Source: an uncultured Prevotellaceae bacterium
Lineage (GTDB): Bacteria; Bacteroidota; Bacteroidia; Bacteroidales; Bacteroidaceae
Direction: 5' to 3'
Assembly: GCA_947169245.1 (NCBI GenBank)
Contig: CAMVPA010000003.1
Location: 1-64,000, forward strand
DNA length: 64,000 nucleotides
In this document: positions 17,659-30,900 of the stretch, piece by piece
How the letters are laid out: every line of letters begins with the position of its first letter
Position numbering within the stretch: position 1 is the stretch's first letter
Notes under the pieces: model-generated
What the model saw: only the letters and a program-made list of their open reading frames with translations
The model's database searches: none
What the model was told of the DNA's origin: nothing
Translations under genes and position numbers: made by a program

Positions 17659-18879
17659 ATGGAATACAGAAAACCTACACAGCACCGCATGACCCGCCGC
17701 TCAGCGGCTCATGACTACAGCCGACCAGGCACCTACCACATCACCATGCATGTGGCAGAGAGCCTCGGTCAACCCCTCGGTGCCGTCGTGGGCTCTCTGG
17801 ACGCACCCGATGGCAGTGCCGATGCTCCGCATACGCTACTGACGCGGACAGGGCAGATGGTGGAGCATGAACTGCTTACCGCCATTCACAGCCATTACCC
17901 CATGGTTACCGTGCACAACTATGTCATTATGCCCGACCACCTGCACTGCCTGATGGTCGTCAGCGACCACATCATTAGCAAGAATGGGAAGGAGCGAACC
18001 TTTGGACAGGTGATAGCAGGCTATAAAAAGGGCTGTAACAGGCGCTATTGGGAGATGACTGGTAATAGCGACGGGGAAACCGCCGCCCACACTGCGCACA
18101 GCGGCGGGGCGCAGAGCATGCCCTGCAGCGCCAGTGCGCCCAGCGGTTTGCCCGCTGGGTATAAGGTCCCCTCTTCAGGCACCACCGCCCGCCAGCCCCT
18201 CTTCGCCCCCGGCTACTGTGACGTGATGCCCGTGGACGCGGAGCAGCTGGCAACGCAGCGCACCTATATTGCCGGCAACCCGCGCAGCAGACTGCTGCGC
18301 ATGAGCAACCGCGCAGCGCTCACCGTGCAGCGCGGGGCCGTCACGACAGCGCTCACCCCAGCCGCCCTTAGCGGCTATCTGCAGCGCGAATACCCGCCAT
18401 CGGTTGCTACCGCTGAGGCGTTGTCTCAGATACAGTGCCGCCTGCTGCTGGCAGGCGGGTTCATCGCCTGCGACACCCTTGGCAACTGCGCCCTCCTGAC
18501 GGAGCACCGCTGCTTGCCGGTGGTGTGCCATCGCAAGGACGCGAAGCGTTTTGGCGAGCAGAAGGCTCGCTGCCTGAATGAGGCGGCACAGGGTGCCGTC
18601 CTCGTCGGCACCCGCATCGCGCCTCGCGAGCGCGAAATCATGGATGAAAGTGCGAATCGTGGTTTTGCCACGATTGTTATCCACGACAACGGCTTCGCCG
18701 ACCGTTATCACCCCTCCGCAGAACGCCTCGACCTCTGTGCCGCAGACCGTCTGCTCATCGTCAGCCCTTGGAAATACCAATACCGAGGCAAGAACGAACA
18801 AATAACAGTCCTTGAGTGTAAAACCATGAACTGCGTAGCGCAGGCCCTGTGCCGCACCAAGGACAGTTGGTGGCAATAG
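17659..18879 (+). CDS. REP-associated tyrosine transposase (RAYT) with extra C-terminal domain
   Basis: This 406-residue protein carries the HUH single-strand nuclease signature of the TnpA-REP/Y1 transposase family: M-P-D-H-L-H-C with metal-binding His94 and His96, and a candidate catalytic Tyr122 in V-I-A-G-Y-K-K-G. A Q-x-x-x-x-x-Y-I-x-x-N-P-R-S segment follows, as in other RAYTs. Residues 137-175 are a low-complexity insertion whose DNA contains a REP-like hairpin. The C-terminal 170 residues (G-A-V-L-V-G-T-R-I-x-P-R-E-R-E-I-M) look like a Rossmann-type, DprA-like nucleotide-binding domain; that is inference. RAYTs cut and join REP hairpins. REP hairpins flank this gene on both sides, two before and one after, which supports an active or recently active pair. 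Confidence 0.85.
   Translation: MEYRKPTQHRMTRRSAAHDYSRPGTYHITMHVAESLGQPLGAVVGSLDAPDGSADAPHTLLTRTGQMVEHELLTAIHSHYPMVTVHNYVIMPDHLHCLMVVSDHIISKNGKERTFGQVIAGYKKGCNRRYWEMTGNSDGETAAHTAHSGGAQSMPCSASAPSGLPAGYKVPSSGTTARQPLFAPGYCDVMPVDAEQLATQRTYIAGNPRSRLLRMSNRAALTVQRGAVTTALTPAALSGYLQREYPPSVATAEALSQIQCRLLLAGGFIACDTLGNCALLTEHRCLPVVCHRKDAKRFGEQKARCLNEAAQGAVLVGTRIAPREREIMDESANRGFATIVIHDNGFADRYHPSAERLDLCAADRLLIVSPWKYQYRGKNEQITVLECKTMNCVAQALCRTKDSWWQ
18139..18159. repeat. REP-like hairpin inside the RAYT coding sequence
   Basis: The inverted repeat cccagcgg/ccgctggg is preceded by cagtgc, close to the cagtgt leader of the flanking REPs. It is translated in frame as S-A-P-S-G-L-P-A-G-Y. A second ccgccgc/gcggcgg pairing lies just upstream, at about 18081-18108. 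Confidence 0.6.
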
Positions 18880-18889
18880 TACCCAGTGT

Positions 18890-18912
18890 GCTCAGCGGTT
18901 CCGCCGCTGAGC
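18890..18912. repeat. REP hairpin 3 downstream of RAYT
   Basis: An inverted repeat with gctcagcgg/ccgctgagc arms, preceded by cagtgt like the two upstream hairpins. It lies 10 bases after the RAYT stop and 33 bases before the second giant gene. Confidence 0.8.
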
Positions 18913-18945
18913 TATAACGAAGAAAGAAAAAAACAAGATATAGAT

Positions 18946-21900
18946 ATGACACGAATTATGAATGTTAACGGTAAGTTTACAGACATTTATTCATACGTTA
19001 AGAACATACTATTCCTGATGGTGCTGCTGACCGTCGGGGGGACGAGTGTGTGGGGACAGGCTCCATTTACGCTGACTACCGCCGATGATGTTACCAATGG
19101 GACAGAGAAACTTTATTGGATGGAATCTTATGGAGCAACGGGTTTCTATATGATTGCTCATACCAACAATGTCAATAATAATAACAACACGTATGTTTCA
19201 ACCTCTAATATGCCCAACGAGCGGATGTTGTGGTATTTTATGGATGCAGGTGATTCGTACTACTATATCGTCAATAAATCTACGGGTAAGTATCTGAAGT
19301 TAACCGGTTCGTTAGGAGGTGATAATTCTGTCCAACTTGCTGTCTTTGGATCGGGTGGTGATGCTTATAAATTCGCTCTTGGAGGCAGTGAAGGACAGTG
19401 GATTTTCTATCCTAAAAGTGGCAGTAATAGTTACTGGGTAAACAAACAAGGCGGTAATGTGTCATACAGTACTTCAGGTAACAAAACATGGCTGAAGTCA
19501 AGTAACTGGGGTGGCGCTCCAGATGATAACTCTAAATGGAATATCGTATTGAAGGATGAAGTGGAATGGGCACATCCTTTTGAAGATTCCACCAATGATT
19601 TGGTACATTATTATACTATTCGGAACCATCAGAATAATGGTTTTTATATGTCCACACAAGGTTCTGAAACCAATGTAACCGTTTCGAACCAGAATAACAA
19701 CAAAAGGGTGTGGTTGTTCAAGGAGGCCTCATCTGATGCTTCTATTCCCAATATGAAGTATTACTACATCGTCAATGTAGAGACGGGTAAATACATGTAT
19801 TATAATGGTGCAGCGACGGATGGAGCTAGTGAAGTGGCAAATGCCATCAATTATCAAGAACATTCGGGAGGCGAAGAAGTCCGTTACCAGTTCGCGATAT
19901 TGAATGCTAAAGGAAGTAATTATAGTGCATATTCTATCATGCCTAAGAGTATGATAGCCAATTATGACAACAAAAACACCAGCTTGGGCCCATCATCTTT
20001 GAGCGATGGACAGACCATCAAAACGACAAAAGACAGAGGCAGTGATAACAACCCCAATCACTGGACCATTGAGGCTGTCGATAATTACTTGACGGCTCCG
20101 GCCATCACCTATGACAAGGCAACGAATAAGTTTACCATCACTTCTACTGAGGGCGGAACCATCTATTACACCACCGACGGCACTACCCCAACGGCATCTA
20201 CGGGTATTGCATATCCGGAAGGCGGTTTTGTTATGACCAACGAGATGACTGAGATTAAAGCCGTTGCGGTTGTATCTCCAGCCAAGATCACGCCAGTTGC
20301 CACCAAGGAGATCAATACATACACCTTCAAAATCGTAAACGCGTCATATAAGGTGGCTGTCATCAAGACAGAGAAACTGCCGGAGGGTACACCATTGAAC
20401 GCCTATACGGATATCCCCGCAGACATCCGAAGTGAGTATCTGTCAGAAGAATCTGTCTATTTCCGTTCGTTCGCTGGTAGTGAAGGCGTAGGCGATGACG
20501 TCACACAGGCGACCTTGGAGAATCATAACCAGATCCATCAAACACCCACCGGTGGCGATGCCAATATCTACGTAAACTACACCACGACACATCTGATGGA
20601 GAAGTTCCTGCATTTGCGGGCCTTCAGAACCTTTAACGTCAAGGTTAACAGCAGTGGTTACAAATTCCTATGGGACGATAATAGCGGTACAAATGTAGAT
20701 CAGGAAGCAGCAGCCGGGGAGACCACAACCAAGGCCGAGAAGCCCTATATGTGGTATTTCGGCGGCAACGACCCATACGCTGTCTTCGTACAGAATGTCG
20801 GCACGAGTAGGTACCTGCGCTATGCTTCGCCCAACCTGACGCTCGAGGGCTCGGAAACCTTCATTATGAAAGATTCTGATCCCTTAAAGATCGTAAGTGA
20901 AGAGGGGACCGGAACCGTGACGCTGCAGAATGCCGCAGGCGAGACCATCGATCTGATTGTGACCCCTGTGGCACTCCCGCTCCACTTCTGCCTGATAGAC
21001 AAGGCTGGTCAGGTAATAGATAATGACATTAGCTATACGGGTGATTTCTCGCTACCGGCTGCATGGCGGAGTCCGCTGTGTACCTATAAGTACTACAAGG
21101 CGGCTTCTGAGAGCGGCGGCACATTTACCTTTGATGAAGGTAATAGGATCACTGGTATTGAGGGGTTGGGGGATGGCAATGTCATCTACGTCACCTACGA
21201 TGTCGATACTGACCAACTTGACCTGGACGGTCGCAACAGCCTCGAGATTAAGGATAAGGTTAATCTGACCTATCGACTTCAGTTCTCGGGCGGCACGAAT
21301 TTTTACCAGGAAGACGGTAAGGACGGTGTGATGACTGAGACACGTAAACCTGTCTATCCTTATAGCAATGGTGATGCATCTCTCTATGTCTATGGTAATG
21401 AACGCTGGGAGGAACAGTTGGCAAGCGGTGCCACTACCCGTACCCGTTGGCTGTGGTTTATTGAACCTGGTCGGAAACTCACGAAAGATAATACCCTTGC
21501 CGACCTGGACCCCTATCATGTAAAGATTTCGTCATACCAGACGCAGACGAGCTATAAGGTCAGCGATAGCGAAACGCGTAACTTCCACTCCTACCTGAAG
21601 ACTTATAAGCCCGATGGATACAACGCAATAGTGACTGGCGTTACCAATGATAACCCTTTGGTGACAGGAAAAGCGAAAGATCAAGAAGCCGACAACAGCG
21701 ATGCGACGCAGTATATGTTGTTGGGCCCATCATTGAGCCAACTAAAACTGGTGACCGTTGAGGCTATCTCAGACGGAACAACCACAGAGCGACGCACAGT
21801 CAACTCCTTTGAGCAGTATTGGAAGAACAACCCCACGGTGCAGGATAAGCTGACCACCGAGGTGACAACAGTAGGTCGTAATGTGAAGCTGACTCCTACA

Positions 21901-24900
21901 CAGAAGACCGAGTTAGAGCATGTAAAGGTGAAGGACGGCGTGTACGTTGCTTGGCACGTCTATGAGGCCTGGGCCAATTCGCAACCTTGGAAACACAACG
22001 ATGATGCCTCTGGCGGCGAAGAACCTACCACGACTAAGAAGTTCCTGAACGAAGAGCACGTGTTCCAAACCATTCAGATGGGCGACGGAACTTTCCAATT
22101 CGTGCCTACGGACATCAAACCTATGCTCATCCTGCTCGACCAGCACGGATGGGAGATTGTCCGTCTACCGCTGCCCAGCGGTCCCACAGACCCGAAACGT
22201 CCAGCCTTTTACGCTGATATTCACAAATATAGCAGTCCGATGGTAGAGCGCTATCACTATTGGAAGACGGGTACGAAGGATCCCGGCTACCATAAGTACA
22301 CCGTCAAAGACTATGCTACAGACAAGGACGACTCGTCGAAGGAATACACGACCGCGGAACTGGGCGTTTTCGACGCAAGCACAAATACCGGTAACCTGCC
22401 GGACTATGAGAGTCAGGCGTTTGTGAACGGCAAGGAGCGCGACTGGTATGTGACCTACGATGTGAAATCGGAATACGCCAGCACCTACGCAGGTGCTGCC
22501 ACGAAAGGTGCCACATCGGCAGCCCCCTATCTGATTAAGCAAAACGGTCTCTATGCTCAGTATAGCGGTTCAGGTACTAGCATCTCCACAATAGCTACGG
22601 AGCCCGATATCAAGAGTGTGCCTGAGAGTATGCAGTGGTATCTGAGGCCCAACTTCGACATCGATGAAGAGATGGGTTATATCTACAAAGGTAATCCTGG
22701 AGCCCAAGAAGAGGCTGACACCAAGGCTAATATCGAAGCTGCATACTTCGCGGCCGGTAAGAATGGCTTCGACCCCTACAACGTGCAGATACAGAGTGTG
22801 GCCGACGAGAGCCGTTACTTCACTGCCAACACTAGCGGTTCGACTGTTACCAGCCTGTGGGCAGGTACATCAACCGGCATCAGTCTGCAGGAAATGCAGA
22901 TGAGGCAGAATGACATTATCGGTCTCGACCAGGTGGACATGAAGATCACCAATGCCACCTTCATGGTGGTCACCGACCGTAACGGCAATATGCGTCTGAT
23001 GCCCCGCTTCGACAATACCAAGGTGATGCAGTCGTTCACCACGCTTGCCAGTCCGGCCAAAGAGGGTACTGACAGTATCGCCCAGGCCTTTACGCTCACG
23101 ATGGTGCCCAAGGTTGTCAACAGCTCTTCGGAGATTAATGCAATGGGTGGTTACTATATGCTGGGCGACAACTTCACGGCCTCCGGGTCTATCGGCACCT
23201 CGACAGCACCCTTCAAGGGAACCATCGAGGGTCAGTTAGACAAGACCTTTGACGTCTCCGCTCCTCTCGTTGCCTACGCCGAAGACGCTACCATCAAGAA
23301 CATCATTATCGGGAGTGCCAGCATTACCAGTGGTAATGACGACGCCCATGCCGGTGCCATCGTGGCGACTGCCCTCGGCGACACCCGCGTCTATAACTGC
23401 GGTGTGAACGGCGGCAGCATCAGCGGAACGAATCATGTCGGTGGCATCGTGGGCCATCTCGACGGCAATTCGCGTGTCATCAACTGCTATAGCTATGCCG
23501 ATATTGAGGGCGGTTCGGACAAGGGCGGTATCGTGGGATACAACACATTTAAATCGACAGCCGGTAACCTGAAGACCATGGTCATGAACTGTATGTTCTA
23601 CGGGGACATCAGCCGTAACAATAACGTTTCGCCTATCTATGGTGGTGAAATCATAGAAAACCGTAAACAGAACACGGAGAGTGACATGGGGCTGGCCAAC
23701 TACAATTACTATGCCTACGAAACGCTGAAGACTGGTACCATCAACAAGTATAACTGTGCCCTGGCCATAGAAGAGAGATACCTGAAACGCTTTGAACTGT
23801 ACCGTCAGCTGCTGAACAGCAACAAGCGACTGGCAGCCTACTATGCCACAGGCTCCGCATCGAATGCTGACCAAATGGCCAAGTGGGTATTGGAGACGGC
23901 AGACCGCTCTATTACAGACCCGAAGCCCTACCCCATTCTGAAGGCACAGGGCACCTATCCTTCTATCATCAATTACGACACCAGTAATCTTGACTACTAT
24001 AACGAGGACCGTCCAGAGGACCGCAACAAAGGTCTCAAGATCGGTGAGCTTTCTGTCACTATCAGTGGTGTTGGTGATAATGCGCCCACAAGTGCTTCCA
24101 TCACCGATGGTAGCCTGACCCTGACACGTACAGACAAGGACTTTGAACACTTTAACTTCAACTACGACAAGGTGCAGCTGCCCTACTTCGACGAAGTGGG
24201 TTCGGGCAACTACGGCGTCGATGCCGACGGGAAAAGCCGCGTCATGGTTGGCTGGGAGATTACGGGTATGGACGTCGATCCTTCCGTTGATGACAGAGCC
24301 TCGCAGGGATCGTTTACTACGAGCGACACTTGGAATGGCTATAACTTTGCCGACCGCAAGACATGGGCCAAGGACCTTTTTAGCGAGAGTGGCCGTATCT
24401 TCTCGCAGGGCGCTTACTTCGATGTGCCCTACGGCGTGACGTCCATCACCATCAAGCCCCATTGGGCGCAGGCGGTCTATGTGGCAGATGAATATTTAGA
24501 CGTGGTTTACAATACCAGTTACGGAGCCGGTAATGTTACGAAATTAGGCAAGCAGTTCCCGACTGGAAAGATTACCATTGGTGGCAGTGAGCAGACGGTT
24601 TACACCTCCGTCAACGCCGCTACGGCTAAGCTTGGCTCAGGTGGTGTCTATGACAATGCCATCGTGCTGGTGGGCAACCTGCATCAAGGATCCGTGCCAA
24701 AAGGTAACAGCAAGAAATTCACGATGATGTCGGTGGATCTGGACGAAGACCATGAGCCAGACTACAGCATGATTTATCATGACAACAACCGTACTACGGT
24801 GGACCCCATTCGCTTTGACTTCATCAATATGCCCGGTACTGCCCAGGCTCAGAAGCCGAACACGGCAGTCCAATTCCGCAATGCTGCAGTATTTGATCCT

Positions 24901-27900
24901 TTAGGATGGTTTGAGGTTACCAATACCTGTCTCATCTATTTCTCGCAATTCGAGTACGAGAACAAAAACAAGACTGCCCCGGCTCCCATCATCCTGCTTG
25001 GCGGCGTGTTCGACCAGTTTGTATCTACCAAGGTAGGCAGTCCGACGACGACCACCTACATCCATGTAGGCTCGAATGCCTGGTTTAAGGATTTCGGTAA
25101 CGGTACGCACAGTGACGGTAGCGGAAGTACCAAACATATCCCCGTGTCGGTGACAGGTGGTGAATACAAGGACTTCCATCTGACAGGTACCTACAATGCA
25201 GATGCTGCTCCCAAAGACGACGATGCCGAATGCTACATCAGCGGTGGTCACTTTGAGGAGTGTGCCGGTGCGGGACTGGAACAGATTAACGGTAATGTGC
25301 GGTGGCAGATCTACGATGCCGACATCGACAATTTCTTCGGTGGCGGTATCAACGATGCCACACCCGTCCAGGGAACGATTACGACCGATATCTTCAATAG
25401 TCATGTCGGCACCTTCTGCGGCGGACCGAAGTTCGGCAACATGCAAGATGGCAAGGATGTGACCACCACAGCAAAGGGTTGTACGTTTGACAAGTATTTC
25501 GGTGCCGGCTTTGGAGGTAATTCCATCAGCAAGAAGAAATACTACGATAAAGACGGAACACAGGATTTTAGTTCTCTTCAGGGATACTATGAAGGTGGCA
25601 GTGGCGATAAAGGTAAATATTATGATGGACACACCACAGAAGTAAGAGGCGCAAGTTTCCTCTATGGTTACAAAGGCCCAGGCGTGGCCGTCGATTTCGA
25701 CTACGAGTTCTTCGTATGGACCAGTGGTTCCACGGGTGCCCGCTTCTTTGTAAAGTATGCCACCTTCTCATTAGCACAGTGCCACAATGTGTCGTCAACC
25801 CTGACGGGCTGTACCATCAATCAGAACTTCTATGGCGGCGGTTCGCTGGGTAACGTGACGGGCAAGGCCACGTCAATACTCGACGGCTGTACGGTTCATG
25901 GTAACGTGTTCGGCGGCGGCTATTCGGCCTCTCTGCCTACGATTTTTTTCCGTACGGGAGGCTTTACAAAGTACCCGAACGTCAACACTAATTCGGGTAT
26001 GTTTGAGGAGGGCGAGTTCTCCGACACAGAAGAATATAATTGGAAATATGACGCAAGTGTCACACTGACCAATGGAGGTACTGGCACTTACACTGACCAA
26101 AGCACAGGCAAAAAATATGTCTATTCTGCTATCCCGCTGACAGGTCTTGGCCAGGTCGGAGAAACAGACGTGACGGTCAAGGGTAACACCGTGGTCGATG
26201 GTAAGATCTTCGATGCCGACGGTACTGACACCGGTGAGCAGACCGGCGGTGTGTTCGGTGGCGGCGATGAGTCGGCGGTGAACGGCAACGCCCAGGTAAA
26301 GATACAGAAGGCCGATGACACTGCTGACGCGCCAACCGTCCAGAATGTCTTTGGTGGTGGTAACACAGCCGACGTGAATGGCGATGCTACGATGATGATG
26401 GCACAAGGAACCGTCACTTACGATATCTATGGTGGCGGTAAGGGTGCTGGCACGGCCGTTGGCGGCGATGTGAAGGTACACTTCGGTAAGACATTCGACG
26501 ACAATGGCGCTGTGGCGTTAACCGGTTCGCCCACAGTCACGGGCAATGTCTATGGTGGCTCGGCCCTGGGTAATGTAAATACGACCGTGACCCCCGCTAC
26601 CAGTACCTATGACAAGACCACTCAGGTCAACATCTATAACGGTACCGTGGGCGGTAGCGTCTTTGGCGGAGGCTTAGGTCATGACGACACAGAAGATGAC
26701 ACCAATGATATCGTGGCCAAGAACTATGGCGCTACGACCGTCACGATGGAAGCCGGTACGGTCAGCACGGCCGTCTATGGCGGTGCCAACGAGAACGGTG
26801 TGGTGAAAGGCAACACCACGGTAAGCCTTACCGGCGGTACGGTGGGAACAGCACCTGAGACCGCTACGAACATCGCCAATACCGTCTTCGGTGGCGGTTA
26901 CGGACAGCCTACGCTCGTGGAGGGCAGTGTCAGCGTCACTATAGGAACATCAGCTGCAACGCCCGATAACACGAAGCCCACCATTTACGGCAGTGTCTAT
27001 GGCGGCTCTGCCTTGGGAGGCGTGAACGTCAACGAGGCTGGTGATGACCAGACGGCTCAGACCGTTGCTGTTAATCTGTATGGCGGCACCATCAATGGTA
27101 ATGTCTTTGGTGGTGGTTTAGGACAGAAGACTGGTGTTAATGAAGCTACCAGTAATATAGCAGCCCGCGTAGGCGGCAGCGTCAACGTATTGCTCGACGG
27201 TGCCAAGCTGAACTGCACATTTACGGGTACTGACGATAATCGTATGCCAGCGTCCGGCCAGATATTCGGTTGTAACAACTTGAACGGTACACCGAAGGGC
27301 CAGGTGATGGTACATGTCAAGCGAACAATGGGTACTGACAAGTCATCACCGGAGGCCTTGGCAAAGACCCGCGACCAGCGAGGTGGCCTGGATCCCTACT
27401 CCTACGACGTGGCTGCTGTCTATGGCGGCGGCAACCAGGCCGACTATATTCCCACGGATGCCACCATCACGTTACCTGCCTCTGATGCAGAAAACTATGA
27501 AACTGAGCTTAACAAGAAAAATGCAGCCTGCGCCAAGGTGCTCATCGAGGGTTGTGATCTGACCAGCATAGAATATGTTTATGGCGGTGGTAACGCCGCT
27601 GCCGTGCCCGCTACTGAAGTCACCATTCTGGGTGACTACATCATCGATTACGTGTTCGGTGGTGGTAATGGTAAGAGCACAACCTCCTTCACCAACCCAG
27701 GTGCCAATGTTGGCTCCTATAACAACACTGATTACGGATCTGGTAAGGCTGTCACAAAACTCGTCGGCGGCCATATCATGTATGTCTTCGGCGGTAGTAA
27801 CACGTTGGGTAACGTGCGTAGTGGAACATCAATCCTCATGCCAGACGCGACCTCTTACCCCTCCCCCGCTTACAACTGTTGTGCCGTCCGCGACATCAAG

Positions 27901-30900
27901 GAGATCTATGGTGCCGGCAACGAGGCCGAGCAAGACGGTGACGTGACACTGATACTGGGCTGCGTGAGCAACATGAAGAATGTCTATGGCGGCGCAAGGA
28001 ATGCCAATGTGAAAGGCGGTATCGACCTTGTGGTGACCAGCGGCTCGTTCGAGGGTGTCTATGGCGGTAACGACCAGAGCGGTACCATCCAAGGCCCCAT
28101 CACGCTGACCATCGAAGAGACGGGTTGTGATCCGCTGATTATTGACAACCTCTACCTTGGCGGTAACCAGGCAGCGTACTCCATCTATGGCTATGAGAGT
28201 GATGGCAGGGCCAGAACCAAGGCAGAATATGACGCGCTGACGGCAGAACAGAAGGCAGCCGAAGGCCTTCCCTACCGCGACCCCATTCTGAACGTGGTGT
28301 CATGTACCCGTATTGGTAAGACCTCAGGCGAAGACCTGGGCGGTGCCTTCGGAGGCGGTTATGGTACAGGCGCCGTGATGTATGGCAACCCCACGGTGAA
28401 CATCAACATGATTCCCGGTAAGTTTGGTGCAGACACCAACAGCGACAAAATACCTGACGTCTTAGGCACCATCACCAACGTCTATGGCGGTGGTAAGGAG
28501 GCCAATGTTGAGGGCAACACCACCGTGAACATCGGTACTGAGGAGAAGATGGCACACAGAACCAGTATGGGCGCAGAGCTTCCTGAGGCCAGTCGCGTGG
28601 AAAAGGACGTGTTGCCCGCCATCATCACCAACAATGTTTTTGGCGCTGGTAAGGGTCTGGCGAGCGATGTCACCTCAGCCCTGGTCACTGGCAATACCAC
28701 ACTGACCATTGGCAGCGGCTCCATCGCCAAGAGCGTCTATGGCGGTGGTGAGCTGTCGCAGGTGGGTGGCAATACCAACATCACCGTTCGTGGTGGTGCC
28801 ATTGGTGACCCCACGGGTACGAATGCCGGTGAGACCTACGGTAATGTCTATGGCGGCGGTAAGGGTAACACCACCAACGTCAGGTCCGGTCTTGTCAAGG
28901 GAAATACCAATATCACGATTGAGAACACGCTGGCAGATGCTACTTATGCAACAGCACACAGTGTGGATGAAGGGTCTGTCATCACAAGTCCTTCTATCTA
29001 CCATAGCGTCTATGGTGGCGGTGCCCATGGTTCGGTGGGAACCTATACCTACGACGCTTCTGACATCATTACAGCCTACACCTCTGGCGGTGCCGCCAAC
29101 ATCACCATCACCGGTGGTACCATCGGTGTGAATGGTCATGAGAACGGTATGGTCTTCGGTTCCTCACGCGGTGATGTAGGTGCTCCAGAATCTATCTACG
29201 ACAAGCTGGCGTGGGTCAATAGCACCAACGTCGTGATTGGAACAGAAGGTCAGGGAACGAACCACACGACTCTGCACATCAAGGGCTCTGTCTATGGTGG
29301 CGGTGAGAACGGACACGTCCGTCAGAATGCCTCGGTAACCATCCATAGCGGTATGGTGGGTATTGCTGAAGAGCTTGAGGAAGACCCTGTAGGCCAGAAA
29401 GGTACGTATTATCCCTATCGCGGCAATGTCTATGGTGCCGGTTGCGGTACTGATAAGTACGACAGTAACACCAAATACAACCCCATGTCAGGTTATGTCG
29501 GTGGTACGGCTTCCGTCACCATCGATGGTGGCCATGTGGTACGCGATGTCTATGGTGCCGGCTCCATGGGTTCTGTGAATGAAAGCACGACGGTCACCAT
29601 TGACGGCGATGCCATGATTGGTGCCGAGGGCAGTGGTGGCGGTTACGTGTTTGCCGCAGCCCGCGGTGACGCCTCCGAGCCCACGATGGCTACGGTGGGC
29701 AGCTCTAACCTAATAATCAATGGCGGTACCATCTGGATGGATGCCTTCGGCGGCGGCCAAAACGGTGCTGTCAAGGGTGCCGTGACCGTCAGCATGACGG
29801 ACGGCACCGTGAAAGGCGATGTCTATGGCGGCGGTGCGCTGGCCAATACCAATACCGACAACTGGGTCACAGATCATCTCGTTTATACCGACGAGGCCGT
29901 GACAGGTCTCACGGTCGATTCCTCTCCTGTAGATGGCTACTTCACCCGTTCAGGCTCTGTAGGGTCTTACACCTATACTCCAGCTTCGGGCAAGGCTGCA
30001 GATGCCACCACCTATTATCGCATCTTGAAGGCTACCAACATCACCATGACAGGCGGTACTATTGAAGGAAAGCTCTATGGCGGTGGCTTGGGACAGAAGA
30101 CTGGCATCAACGAAGCTACCAGCGATATCGCTGCCAATGTCTATAGTCCTGTACTCATAACAATGTCTGGCGGTCTGGCTACTGACGTGTTTGGCTGTAA
30201 CAACATCAATGGTGCACCGCAGACGGCGGCAACGATCGTCATCAGTGGTGGTACTATTGCCAATAGCGTTTATGGTGGCGGTAATGTGGCTGCTTTCACC
30301 GGTAACACCAATGTCACCATGTCCGATGGCTCCGCAGGTTATATCTATGGCGGCGGTCTGGGCTCAACGGCTATTGTCACGGGTGATACAAGAGTTGCCA
30401 TCTCTGGCGGTACCATCAACCAGGATGTCTATGGCGGTGGTAGTCAGGCTGATGTTACTGGCGATGTGAACGTCAGTGTCAGCGGCGGCGAAGTGAAGCA
30501 CGATGTTTATGGCGGTGGCGCACTGGCCAATACGAATACGGCGAACACGCTGGAAGCAGCCGGAACCAACTCCAACCGCTATTTTGAGGTTCTGAATCTT
30601 AAGTATAAAGAAGACTTACCAGAAGGTAGACCTGAAAGCGACGCCTCTAACGTAAAAGGATATTACACACTATCAGGAAGTAACTATACACCCATATCTT
30701 CAGACACCTACGCAAGTAAAAACACTAAGTATTACAAGCAGATTAACTTATCTGAGAAAGCATACAATGATGTGACCAATGGCACAACCAAAAAGACGAA
30801 CGTCAGCTTGACGGGTGGCGTCATCGGTAATGCCTATGGCGGTGGCCTCGGAAAACTTGGTACCGATGGAGAACCTGATGGAACAGGCAACGTTAAGGCC

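Noticed and set aside
18886..18945. GTG 18886 as the start of giant 2
   Set aside because: It would translate the REP hairpin and put 20 extra polar residues before the signal peptide; ATG 18946 is better.
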